Assembly (NCBI GenBank): GCA_964390695.1
Contig: CAYMKI010000007.1
Coordinates: 1 to 45,346, forward strand
Reading direction: 5' to 3'
Source: CAWACC01 sp964390695
GTDB lineage: Bacteria > Chlamydiota > Chlamydiia > Chlamydiales > Parachlamydiaceae
DNA length: 45,346 bases
Positions 32,269 to 42,500 of the stretch are shown one piece after another. The position numbers and the translations under genes are program-made. The notes beneath the pieces are model-generated. The model saw nothing but the letters and a program-made list of their open reading frames with translations, ran no database searches and was not told the origin of the DNA. Within the stretch, counting starts at the first letter, position 1, and each line of letters starts with the position of its first letter.

Positions 32269-35200
32269 ATGGTTAATTTCGCATCGGCAAAATTTGATTT
32301 TTTACTGCATCAGTTAGCTGAAGCATCTCATTCTATTTGTTACCACAACCGCCTATTGCACATCTTCAAAGAGCAGACCTACCATCCTGAAGAGCTGGAT
32401 ACAAGCCTGCCGGCCGTCTTTCACTATCTGCGCTCCCATAGGCAGCACATTAAATCTTCGCATAGCCTCCTGATAGCAAAAATCCATGCCAAATATAAGA
32501 CACTTATTCAACAGCAAAATCCCCACCCAAACGAAAAATTGGCCGCTTATGTGCAAGGCATCAAAGAAATCTCGTTCCTCGAGGCTGCACAAGAGTCCAA
32601 CAGTACCTCTTCATCAGACCTAATTAGTAATCAAAGTACACCCCCTATTGATACTATGCACGACTGCCCTGTATTTCATGTCGCGCTGCCGCCGCAAGAT
32701 TCAATAGCGCTAGAAAATAATCTTCAACAATTTGTCAATCATTTCCCCCGTTATCAGCTATATAATGACCTATCTCTCATTGACACAGCCTTCAAGAATA
32801 TTCCAGCCGACCTCAACAAGCCTCTGATCAGGAAATCCATAAATGCCTATTTACAGGATTATTTTCACAAATCACCCTATGCTTTGCCGGCCGAAAGATA
32901 TCCCAGTTTGATCAGCGAAGCGCTATCCCTCCTAAAAACGCCACTGCCGGTACCTTTAGGGATTATCCTTGAAACCGGTCCGGAAAACACCGAAAATCCG
33001 GCTTTGCTGCTAGATCTTATCACCCATGCCAACCATAACATCCCCTGCTGCGTAAATCGCCATTTTTTTCGCGCACATGCGGCTAACTTCAAGCAATTTC
33101 CGGACTTTAAGCTGGAAACGTTCAGCATCTATACACAAAATAATGGAGACCTCTGCGTTATTCTTCCCAAGGGCACATCGCCTGGTGAATGGGGACTGAA
33201 TACAGAATCTCTGGTTGAATCCCAGGGGCAACATTTACAGCCGAGCTCTGAAGCTAGGCCTATAGCTGTGGACCTTAAGGATTTATTCATTCAAGAAACC
33301 GACACTCACCGTTTTTATCGCCTAGTTGCACTTTCAGGACATGGCAGCTACCCGGGAAGTCCCCAAGAACTCAACTTAAACAAAGAAGGAACTATTGCCG
33401 GGCTTCCGACGCTTGACTTTCAGGATGTCCTTTTCGAGCTGGCAGCCGCCAACTTGGCTTTTTTGCAGCTATCCAGTTGCTATGCCGGAGGAACTAACTC
33501 CACAAGCATACATCTGCCTGATAGATCCTTGCCCTTTCCGACATATATCCAATCAGCTTTTGAAACTATATCTACAGCGGATTTTCCATGCAGCACAGAT
33601 AAATCGAGCTACTTAGAAAATATTTTGGAGGAAGCAAAAGCCCTGTTATTTGGCCGGCACCCTGAGAAAGATAATATGCTAATAGTGCCTAGGCGGCTCA
33701 CTCCTCAAGACCGCAAAAAACTATGCCGGAGCAGCCCTTATGCAAATATCACCGATAAGATTAACAATCTAGCTACCTTGATTTTGCGCGCCAGCAAGGG
33801 GGATACACCCAAAATCGCCTATGCTTTGGCTAACCACAGAGACATTTTCGATGTATCAAGCGAGACCCGCCGAAGAGTCTTCTCTACCCCTTTGGAGGTT
33901 CTCGATATCAGAAAGTATAGGAGCAAAGCAGTTCTTTTTTCGCATCCGATAGTCCCTTTTACTTTAAAACTATCCGGAGACTTTCCGGTGATACTATTGT
34001 CGAGAGGCGGAAGTCTTCTCCACATCATCAAAGCAATCTCCGCTCCTCAAAAATCGCTGGAAGAAATCGCACATGAAACATTGAATGCCCATCAATCCAT
34101 CAATAAAACTCAGGAGCAGGAACCCGCCTCAAAAGTTTTTTTCATTGCGAAATTCCGCTGCAAATACAAAGGAAAGCCAACAACATTATCTCAAGTGATG
34201 TTGAAACAAACCCTTAAATCCCGAGAAGTAATTTTTCACATAGAAAGCAAAAACATCTATCACAGGCTGATCTTTCATGCAGACTCCGGCAGAAAAAGTT
34301 ATGCTTGGAAGCAAGATCAGATTCACATCATAGATTCTCATATAGCCTTGAAACTTTATTATGAAGCCCTACTTGATAGCTGGCCGCAAAATAAAACGCT
34401 GTCTCAAATGTCTGCAGGCCATATATCTCCTGCAGACATATTGGACGCCTTTGAAGAAATTTTTTTTGCGGGGGATCTCCCGATCATAGCAAAACTGTTC
34501 TCAGCCATCTTGCGAGAAAAGGGGTTTTCTTCTTCACACACCTGTGCTTTGAAGCAGACTTTGGTCACTTTAGATCATCCGTTGAAATTCACCCCTCAAA
34601 AGCTCAGGCATGAGTTATTACGACAAGCTTGCGAATTTGCAGCACATCTAGAGCTTCCCCACCTAGAATCATTGATCCTAGAAGCTTCCTATACACCCCT
34701 CATGCAAGCTGTTAAAGCGAATGCTATCGAACATGCCAAAAAAATTCTGCAAGACCACCCTGACAGCCTAAAGGATATAGACATGCATGGAGGCACTGCC
34801 CTTAGCGTCGCCATCGAGTCTAAAAACAGCGACATGGCCAAATGGCTGTATTCCCAAGGAGCCGATATCCATCACCTCAACATATTTGGAAAGGAAATTC
34901 TATATAGTCTGTGCTTTGCGGACCCTGCACTTATCCAGTGGTTTCACAGCCAAAAAGTAGACCTAAAAGGCGAGCAGCCCGCACTGGCATTACAGGAATT
35001 AATTCGACAGAAGCAATGGAAACAGGTCTCCTTTTTGCTAGATATGGGCGTAGGAGAACGCTGTAAAACGTGTTCATTCTTATGTGACGCCATATTAAGC
35101 GCACCCAGCATTAAAATTGCGCAAAAAATACTGGAATACCCTCACGTAAATGTCAATGCAGCCATAAACTCCAGCTTGAATACGGCTTTACACGAAAGTA

Positions 35201-37281
35201 TTCATCTTAAAAATTTCGACTTATTTCAGCTGTTGCTGACTAAAAATGCCGACCCAGCGTCAAAAAACCTTTTGTGTAGAACGCCTTTACATTTCGCTTG
35301 CCTTTACGGACAGAATCTAGCTGTCGATTTTGCATTATGCCTCATTCTAGCCGGATCCGATGTCAACGCTCAAGATGATCTTGGAAAAACCCCGCTGCAT
35401 TATGCCGTAGAGAAAAGCTATAAGGCTATGATCGTATTTTTGATCCAACATAAAGCCTCTCTCTCCATCGAAGACAATTCCTCCAGGAATCCCTTGGAAT
35501 ATGCTATTCAGCATGCGGGCTTACTAGAGTTCATTTTAACTCTCCCTGAAAGCCAAATCGATGCCGGTTTATGCAGACTGGATAAACTATTTCTAGACGC
35601 TGTCTGGGATGGCAATCTACTGTTGATGAAACAACTTATCAAACGCGGCGCTGACATCAACGCGTGTTTTGCCTCCTCTACTCCTCCCTTATCACTATTT
35701 CTTCTAGTATCCCCTTCGAATCTTAATCCAGAACCATACCTAGAGTTTTTTAAAATGCATGGCGCTGATTTCTCTTTGCAGGATAAAGAAGAGCAAACTG
35801 TCATGCATGTGGCTATGCGACAGCAAAATATCCAGGTATTACAATTATTAAGGGCTGCCAACATTTCAGAGGACAGTCCCTGCAACAAACAAGGCGAAAG
35901 CCCTTTCATGGCAGCATTTTCAAGACCCAGCCGGCCTGATTTTATCGAAGCCGTACTGCAAACAGAGGATCTGCTCTCTAAAGATATCGGCGCCCTGATA
36001 CTCAACTCGCTCTCAAAATATGCCGCCGGTTATCCCTATCCCTGTGCCCAATTGATCAAAACGGTGCTCGATATAAAATTATCAACAGGCGAAGCCGCAT
36101 GCCACCCGAGCTTGTATTTATACAAATATATTATTGACAAAGATGCAGAAGCCATCAACAATTGGTTCTCAACCTATCCGCATGAAAAACCCGAACCTTT
36201 TTACGGTCTTCCCATCTTGCATGCGGCCTTATATTTTTCCTGGGAACCACTCGACCTTTACAAAGAAGCCGTTTTGGCTATCGTAAAAAATTACCCCGAA
36301 AGCATCCAAGAAACATATATAGAGCTTCCGACCTTATTAGTCACCAACTTGGAACTCCTCAAATCTCTAGTTAAATGCGGCGCTGAAGTCGATGCGCATG
36401 TCCCTCTTCAGGTATATGATTTTGAGCTGATCCAATTGCTGGATAAACACCAAGCCGATCTATCAGATATAGCCGGCATATCCTATTTGGATAATTTTAT
36501 CCATGATAACCATAAAGAAGGCGTTGATTTTTTATTGCCAAAGATAACCGAAAGCTTGCATGCTCTGCTAACCATAGCCATCTTAGATTACCGCCCCTTC
36601 GAGATTTTGCATGCGCTCGCAGCACATCCTTGCCTAGACCTGCAAAAAAACAGTTCTTTAGGATCTCCTCTGTTTGCCGCTGTCCTTAAGAAGAATATAT
36701 CCATGGTCAAAAAGCTGCTCTCAATGCAAGCGGCATATACCCCTCGGCTAGGTTACGAAAATTTTCTTTCTCCCTTGCATCTAACGGCTTCTTTATATGA
36801 ATCAGAGGACACCTTAAAAATAGCAGAGCTGCTCCTCGACGCAAATCCTCATGACATCAATATTCTGACAGGGTCTAAAGAAACTCCCCTGTTTTTAGCC
36901 ATCTCGCGTCAAAACATCCGCATGGCTAATTGGCTGATGGAAAAAGGAGCTGATATTCATCTGTCTAATGTAAACAGAATCACACCGCTGCATAAAGCTT
37001 TGCAGCACAATGAAATTGAACTGGCCATGCACTTACTTAACAAAGGGGCCGATGTTCGCCAAACCGATAGCGTGGAAAAAAATACGGCTTTGCATGAAGC
37101 CTTACTCTTAGGCACAGTGCGGAAGGAGGAAGAACTCCTCCCGCTCGTTGCGCTGCTGCTAAAAAAAGGAGCGCGCTCGAATATAGCTAACAGGGAGGGC
37201 TTGACGCCTAAAGGCATAGCCGTCAAACTGCAGATGCACAAAATCTACCGGCTGATGAAAAAGACTCCCGCTTTAATTTAG
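32269..37281 (+). CDS. Giant caspase-like and ankyrin-repeat protein, probable effector
   Basis: 1670 residues; ATG at 32269 preceded by GGGAGTGAGG. First 230 residues helical and unrecognised. At about 230-440 lies a segment with the signature of clan CD (caspase/CHAT/C11-like) cysteine peptidases: VALSGHGSY with His358 and, 46 residues on, FLQLSSCYAGG with Cys404, each after a hydrophobic strand. Middle part (about 450-800) unrecognised. From about 805 to 1665 ankyrin repeats follow, for example TPLMQAVKAN, GGTALSVAIES, TPLHFACLYGQNLA, GKTPLHYAVEKSY, ITPLHKALQHNEIELAMHLL and NTALHEALL; those at 1040-1130 and the last five are cleanest. No signal peptide. Likely acts in the host cell (inference). 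No frameshift seen over 5 kb. Confidence 0.9.
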   Translation: MVNFASAKFDFLLHQLAEASHSICYHNRLLHIFKEQTYHPEELDTSLPAVFHYLRSHRQHIKSSHSLLIAKIHAKYKTLIQQQNPHPNEKLAAYVQGIKEISFLEAAQESNSTSSSDLISNQSTPPIDTMHDCPVFHVALPPQDSIALENNLQQFVNHFPRYQLYNDLSLIDTAFKNIPADLNKPLIRKSINAYLQDYFHKSPYALPAERYPSLISEALSLLKTPLPVPLGIILETGPENTENPALLLDLITHANHNIPCCVNRHFFRAHAANFKQFPDFKLETFSIYTQNNGDLCVILPKGTSPGEWGLNTESLVESQGQHLQPSSEARPIAVDLKDLFIQETDTHRFYRLVALSGHGSYPGSPQELNLNKEGTIAGLPTLDFQDVLFELAAANLAFLQLSSCYAGGTNSTSIHLPDRSLPFPTYIQSAFETISTADFPCSTDKSSYLENILEEAKALLFGRHPEKDNMLIVPRRLTPQDRKKLCRSSPYANITDKINNLATLILRASKGDTPKIAYALANHRDIFDVSSETRRRVFSTPLEVLDIRKYRSKAVLFSHPIVPFTLKLSGDFPVILLSRGGSLLHIIKAISAPQKSLEEIAHETLNAHQSINKTQEQEPASKVFFIAKFRCKYKGKPTTLSQVMLKQTLKSREVIFHIESKNIYHRLIFHADSGRKSYAWKQDQIHIIDSHIALKLYYEALLDSWPQNKTLSQMSAGHISPADILDAFEEIFFAGDLPIIAKLFSAILREKGFSSSHTCALKQTLVTLDHPLKFTPQKLRHELLRQACEFAAHLELPHLESLILEASYTPLMQAVKANAIEHAKKILQDHPDSLKDIDMHGGTALSVAIESKNSDMAKWLYSQGADIHHLNIFGKEILYSLCFADPALIQWFHSQKVDLKGEQPALALQELIRQKQWKQVSFLLDMGVGERCKTCSFLCDAILSAPSIKIAQKILEYPHVNVNAAINSSLNTALHESIHLKNFDLFQLLLTKNADPASKNLLCRTPLHFACLYGQNLAVDFALCLILAGSDVNAQDDLGKTPLHYAVEKSYKAMIVFLIQHKASLSIEDNSSRNPLEYAIQHAGLLEFILTLPESQIDAGLCRLDKLFLDAVWDGNLLLMKQLIKRGADINACFASSTPPLSLFLLVSPSNLNPEPYLEFFKMHGADFSLQDKEEQTVMHVAMRQQNIQVLQLLRAANISEDSPCNKQGESPFMAAFSRPSRPDFIEAVLQTEDLLSKDIGALILNSLSKYAAGYPYPCAQLIKTVLDIKLSTGEAACHPSLYLYKYIIDKDAEAINNWFSTYPHEKPEPFYGLPILHAALYFSWEPLDLYKEAVLAIVKNYPESIQETYIELPTLLVTNLELLKSLVKCGAEVDAHVPLQVYDFELIQLLDKHQADLSDIAGISYLDNFIHDNHKEGVDFLLPKITESLHALLTIAILDYRPFEILHALAAHPCLDLQKNSSLGSPLFAAVLKKNISMVKKLLSMQAAYTPRLGYENFLSPLHLTASLYESEDTLKIAELLLDANPHDINILTGSKETPLFLAISRQNIRMANWLMEKGADIHLSNVNRITPLHKALQHNEIELAMHLLNKGADVRQTDSVEKNTALHEALLLGTVRKEEELLPLVALLLKKGARSNIANREGLTPKGIAVKLQMHKIYRLMKKTPALI

Positions 37282-37358
37282 GGTTTTCATCTCGTCCACC
37301 AAGGCTTTATTCAGATGTAACACCCTTCCGGGGTACTACATCAGATTATACCAAATGA

Positions 37359-38264
37359 TTACCAATTTAAAGGCGAAGGGAAAAACTCAGCCACCAACTC
37401 CCTATAATAAGGCATTAATTCCTCAATATTCAACAGATCCGGAGATTTGGAATAGAGATCATAGGTACTGAATAAACTTAGCCAAGGCAGCATTAGTTTA
37501 TCCTCCGCGTTCATTAAGTACTCATAGGCTCCTTCGCGATGAGCCGCATAAAAAGAATGGTAGCGGATAATATAACTGGCTTGAGAGGGCAGGTTGTCTT
37601 TCACGACATGGTATAGGTATTCGTCATGACCCCAGGACATATGTACCTGATCCAAGCCACAACCTGGTGAATAAACCCCATACTGTGTCTGATAGACGGA
37701 ATTTTTTACATCGGGATTTTGATCGAAATACTCAGGGAAGACGATCTTATCCGAAAAAGCACACCCCACAGGAAAGGTATCGCCTACCACAGCCCACTGG
37801 GGTTCCCCGTAGAGCGCCAAAATTTTGCCTAAGTCATGAATAAATCCCGTTAAGATGAGCCAGCGTGGAGCTCCATCGCGGCGTAAAGCTTCTGCTGTCT
37901 GGAACATATGATACCTTTGCGGCAGGGAGAGGTCCGGATCGCTGTCATCGACTAGCGTATCAAAAAAATCTATAGCCTCCCATATATCCATCTGCTTTTT
38001 CTTTAAAGGGAGATACTCAGCTTTTTTTTGCAGAACAAAATCTAGGGTTTGGTTGGCATGGTTTAAGCGATAAAACTCTTTAACATGCTCCGGTGTAGTT
38101 TCATTGTAGATGCGATAGCTTTCTGCATCTTTGGACGAGGGACGATTTTTGACAAAAGTGTCCCAAGCATCTGCTGTTTGCGTGAAGGATGTTGTATTCA
38201 TATCTGCCATACCGAGTGTTTTTATAACAGCGATCAAACCCAAGCTCATGATGATGACGCGCAT
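37359..38264 (-). CDS. miox: Myo-inositol oxygenase (MIOX) homologue
   Basis: 301 residues from ATG 38264; an in-frame TTG at 38279 lacks support. MIOX converts myo-inositol and O2 to D-glucuronate with a di-iron centre. Very close to animal MIOX: FYRLNHANQTLDFV, DDSDPDLSLPQRYHMFQTAE, IHDLGKILALYGEPQWAVVG, GDTFPVGC, MSWGHDEYLYHV, IRYHSFYAAH and DLYSKSPDL. All six iron ligands are present (His119, His143, Asp144, His213, His236, Asp269) and Lys147 of the substrate site. Residues 1-20 are hydrophobic (MRVIIMSLGLIAVIKTLGMA) and may be a signal, which animal MIOX lacks. Starts about 25 bases after the aldo/keto reductase gene, same strand. Probably acquired from a eukaryote or shared by transfer. 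Confidence 0.93.
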   Translation of the reverse strand: MRVIIMSLGLIAVIKTLGMADMNTTSFTQTADAWDTFVKNRPSSKDAESYRIYNETTPEHVKEFYRLNHANQTLDFVLQKKAEYLPLKKKQMDIWEAIDFFDTLVDDSDPDLSLPQRYHMFQTAEALRRDGAPRWLILTGFIHDLGKILALYGEPQWAVVGDTFPVGCAFSDKIVFPEYFDQNPDVKNSVYQTQYGVYSPGCGLDQVHMSWGHDEYLYHVVKDNLPSQASYIIRYHSFYAAHREGAYEYLMNAEDKLMLPWLSLFSTYDLYSKSPDLLNIEELMPYYRELVAEFFPSPLNW

Positions 38265-38289
38265 ATATATCTCTCTCAACTTTAAATTT

Positions 38290-39330
38290 CTAGGGACAAT
38301 AGTCTTGCTGCTTCAGGGGATTGCGTTCGCTGCCCCACTTGTGCTGATGCCAATATGGATAGTGTTCTGGAATATCGCTTAGCGAAGACAGGCGTCTGAC
38401 CTCTTCCTCGGTTAGACTCCAGCCCACAGCTCCCAAGTTATCTCGCAACTGGGTTTCATTACGAGCCCCAATGATTAAACTGGAAATGCCCGGACGGCGT
38501 AGGAGCCAGTTCAAAGCAACCTGAGGAATGCTTTTATTGCGCGCACCGGCGATCTCTTCCATGGCATCTGCCAACTTGTACAGGCGTTCCCAATCCACAA
38601 AACCGGGAGGCTCCATGTAGCCCAAACGCGTACTTTGCGGGCTGGGTCGGCCGCGGCGGTATTTTCCGGATAAGAGCCCGAAAGCCAGAGGACTCCAGAC
38701 AAGGATTCCAAGATTTTGGTCCAAGCTCAAGGGGATTAGCTCATTTTCCAGTTCGCGCGCCAATAAAGAATAGTACACCTGCTGTGAGATAAAAGGCTGA
38801 TAGCCTAGCCGGTCCGACACCCACAGGGATTTCATCAGCTGCCAGCCGGAAAAATTCGAGCATCCCACGTAGCGGACTTTACCTTGCGAGATCAGCAGGT
38901 CTAAGGCACTTAAAGTCTCTTCCAAAGGGGTATAGCTATCGAAATTGTGCATTTGGTAAAGATCAATATAGTCTGTATTGAGACGTTTGAGGCTTTTTTC
39001 GCACGACTGGATAATGTGATGGCGTGACAAGCCCACGTCAAGCAATTCCGGACCTGTTCTGAAAAACACTTTGGTAGCGATTAAAACTTTAGAGCGGCGT
39101 TTGGCCCCTATGGCTTTACCCAATATCTCCTCGGATTTTCCCAAGGAATACATATCGGCGGTATCGAATAAGTTAATACCTGCATCGATACAGATGTCTA
39201 TGAGATGCTCGGCCTCTGCTACCGAGGCATCGCCCATATGTTTAAAAGACCCCTCTCCTCCAAATGTCATGGTCCCAAAACTTAGGCGCGAAACTTGAAG
39301 TCCTGATTTTCCTAAAAATCTATATTCCAT
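38290..39330 (-). CDS. Aldo/keto reductase
   Basis: 346 residues. NADPH-dependent carbonyl reductase of the AKR superfamily. Seen: SFGTMTFGG, INLFDTADMYSLGKSEEILG with the catalytic Asp56 and Tyr61, VLIATKVFF (Lys87), DLYQMHNFD (His128), and cofactor-side IPQVALNWLLRRPGISSLIIGARNETQLRDNL. The full catalytic tetrad is there. Resembles the YajO/AKR11-14-type bacterial enzymes; the substrate is unknown. ATG at 39330 follows AGGAGG. It precedes the MIOX gene in the same operon, so reduction of the glucuronate made by MIOX is an attractive guess. Confidence 0.94.
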   Translation of the reverse strand: MEYRFLGKSGLQVSRLSFGTMTFGGEGSFKHMGDASVAEAEHLIDICIDAGINLFDTADMYSLGKSEEILGKAIGAKRRSKVLIATKVFFRTGPELLDVGLSRHHIIQSCEKSLKRLNTDYIDLYQMHNFDSYTPLEETLSALDLLISQGKVRYVGCSNFSGWQLMKSLWVSDRLGYQPFISQQVYYSLLARELENELIPLSLDQNLGILVWSPLAFGLLSGKYRRGRPSPQSTRLGYMEPPGFVDWERLYKLADAMEEIAGARNKSIPQVALNWLLRRPGISSLIIGARNETQLRDNLGAVGWSLTEEEVRRLSSLSDIPEHYPYWHQHKWGSERNPLKQQDYCP

Positions 39331-39444
39331 AGGCCTCCTGATACACGTAATTTACCATCTTGTGGACTGAATTTATAGCGTTACCTTACTCATACCATAT
39401 AAATTTGTCTATAAGATACTGGAAAAATGTGACTATTCACCACC

Positions 39445-39490
39445 CCTCATAAAACACAAGATGATGACCCCTCTTATGTTTTATTTGAGG
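39445..39490. terminator. Imperfect hairpin after recC
   Basis: CCTCATAAAACACAAG at 39445-39460 and CTTATGTTTTATTTGAGG at 39473-39490 pair with two small bulges. It lies just beyond the recC stop, in the gap before the aldo/keto reductase gene. No T run; moderate support only. Confidence 0.4.
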
Positions 39491-39500
39491 TAGTGCATAG

Positions 39501-42500
39501 TCAAGATGATTTTTTAGAAGAAAACCACGAGTCAAATGCCTCCTCGAAGAGCGAATGAGCCACCGGCTTCCATGCGGCTATATCTTCCGGTAAGGAATCG
39601 CCTCTGAATAGCCAAACGGCATATTCGTTAAAAAATCTCTCGTTGTCATTCAGTGTTTCTTTGAGCTTATCTTGCAGGGTCTTGGCATCTTCTTTGATAA
39701 ATATTGGCACCCATTCCGGAATGAGCGGCGACGGCCAATCTAAAGACGTAAAATAATAGTCCAGATAGGAGCCCAAATGGGCATCTGCCCTGAGAAAAAA
39801 GGGCTTCTTGACTTCGCCGTTTTTAGCGAAGACCATATGGGGTTCAATCGGCAGATGATGCTGCTGGACGAGGGTGTGAAAAATCAAGAACCTGGGCCAA
39901 ATTTTGGCGATATCGGATTTGTCTTTGGCATGTTCAAGAAGTCCTTGCGGGGAGACATTTTTAATCCTGCCGGAAATTTTCACGTTTTTTCCCGAGCTGC
40001 TCTGCACTGTCAATGCTGGCAAACACCACTCACCGGATTCTTTGCGCCGGGCACAGAGATGATCGTCGCTAAACTCTATATCGAAAAGCTCTTCGGGCCG
40101 GATATTGGCATAATTCAAGTTATCATGCAGCTCAGCAATCTTATCTTCTAGATCCTTTAAGGCAATGTCCTTATATATACCCGGAGCGAAGAAGCCTTTT
40201 TGGTGTGCGTATGCACTGATCTCCTCCAAAGATTTTTTCAGGGATTGTTTTTTTAAATCGTCGATTTTCAAGTAGGACAAGAGCAGAGGTTCCTCAACTT
40301 CAAGCACTTTCCCCTCTTGCCGGGGAAGGTAGATGCCCAATTTCTTGTTGAGGTATATTTTCAAAGGATTTTTAGCAAAAGCATTTAATTGATTTAATCC
40401 CAAAACAGCAGTCTGCTGCCCTGTATCTTCTTGGAAACAGGCCTGTGATATAGTTTCTGTCTGGGGACGGGCGGAGAGGGAAATAGAGGGTATAAATTTA
40501 AAACCGGCTTGTTTTTCGGCATTATAATAGGCCGAGGCTAAAAGATATTCTCTTTTAGAATACGATTTGAGTATACTGTCGGCATTGAAATAGTCTTTAT
40601 GAAAAGCCAAAAAAGGATGTTTAAAACAGCAGAATTTAGAGGGTGCGGCTCCTTGGATTTCATAAGCTTTATCTAGGTAATCTAGCAGCTCCATGACGAC
40701 CAATGAAGGGTTTTGCTCTTTAAAGTCATCCTCGGTAAAGGCAAGATAGCTCATGATAAAATAACGGCGCGCCGACAACAAGGCCTCGAGAAAAAGATAG
40801 CGGTCGAAATCGGTTTGCGAAGGGCGATAATCCGCTTGAGGGTGTTTGATCATTAAATTTAGCGACTTATTGATCTCGCGGCGAGGGTATGCGCCTTCAT
40901 GCAGTCCAAGCAAGGCTATGACTTTAGCTGGAATAGTGCGCATGGGCAACAAGGCGCAAAACTTCACAGCATTGAGGCGGGAGTCGCGATAGGTGGTCTT
41001 CTTGGCATTTAACAGACCTTCGATATGTTTTTTGATAGTGGCGAAAGAAAATTTTTGCTGCGCAAAATATTTGGCAGCGGATCCTAATGCCGCAAATATC
41101 TCTTCGAGAATGAGTCCGCTCTCCTCGTCATCGCCCAGGTCGAAATATTGCTCATACAACTCTCTTAAATACCCGCCCCATTCTTTAAGAGACATTTCTC
41201 GCACATCCGAGAGCGGTTTTAAATCCTCTCTTAAAGCTTTTAACAACCTTATAAAAGCGCTTAAAAGCTCGGCTTTGGAATTTTCCAGCGGCAAAGGGTC
41301 CACACCCTGGTATAAACCCGGCTCTAGACCCTCAGCATAGACGAGCCCTGACAACAAACGGGAGATGCCAAATTCCCAGGTACCCACAGCACTTTGCTCG
41401 GCATAGGTTTCCACCTCGTAGTCGTTGACAATCAGACTTTCCCTATGTTGAGCATTATTGCCCCAGCGAATTTCGGCTTTTAAGATCCATTCTTTGATTT
41501 CATAAAGATCCTCTTTTTCCAATTTATTTTTTTTGCTAAAAACCGGAAAGTCCAGCAGCTTCAAGACCGAAAGCACATCCCAGCGGCTTGAAGCCAGGGA
41601 GATAAGGTGCATGAAAGCTTGCAAAGAGGGATTTTGCGCTGGCACCTGCAAATCCATTATTTGTATTGAAAGGACACTTTCCTGAGATTCAAAGACTCTC
41701 CTTATATAAGGAGCGTATTCGTTGATATCCGGAGCCATGACGATGATATCCGCCGGGGTGATGGGATCGGCATCATGGGCATGTGTCTGGATCAGTCCCA
41801 TCAAGGTATTATATAAAGCCTGCACTTCCCGGTATTTAGAGCAGGAGCTGTGGATTTGAATGGATTGATCCCAAGCGCGCAAGTTGATCTTTGGGGTCTC
41901 GAGAGGATTCCTCAATACCAGCATGTCGGTTTGAATGCCTTGAAGCAATGTCAAGCTATTGCCAGCATAGCATTCCGTGTAATGAGGAATGATATCCATG
42001 CCTAGATCTAAATCCAGAGCCGCTTGTGGAGCGAAGTAATGCTCATGGATATTGCTTGAATGGCTCTCTATTAATTGAGCCATTTCCCTGCCTATCCTTC
42101 CGTAGTTGGCAAGCAAGGGGTTCCTATCTCTGAGAAAATCTTCGAGAGCATCTAATTGCGACTCTTGCCGACCTTTTTCCCTCCACGATTTAACCAGCCA
42201 GTGCGCTTCTTTGTCCGACAAGATATCGCTCCAAAAATGCTGACAAGGAGAAAGGATGTAATAATTCACCGGACATGCAGCAGAAAGCTGTTCGAAATAA
42301 CGGTGATAAGCCGGGGGAAGATATCCGATGGAAAATAAATTGACCTGCAGATGGGAAACGTTTGCAAATCCTCGATGCTCGCATAATTCCTTAGAAAGAT
42401 AAGTCCAAGGAGAATCCGGATTAAACAATCGATTCCATAGATTTTGCTGCCAGTGAGCTTCGCTTTCGGAAGGTCCGCTCCATGCAGACACCATCCCATA

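Noticed and set aside
35508..36005. 165-codon minus-strand open frame opposite the ankyrin gene
   Set aside because: Low-complexity Ser-rich product with no binding site, contained in the secure 1670-residue frame.
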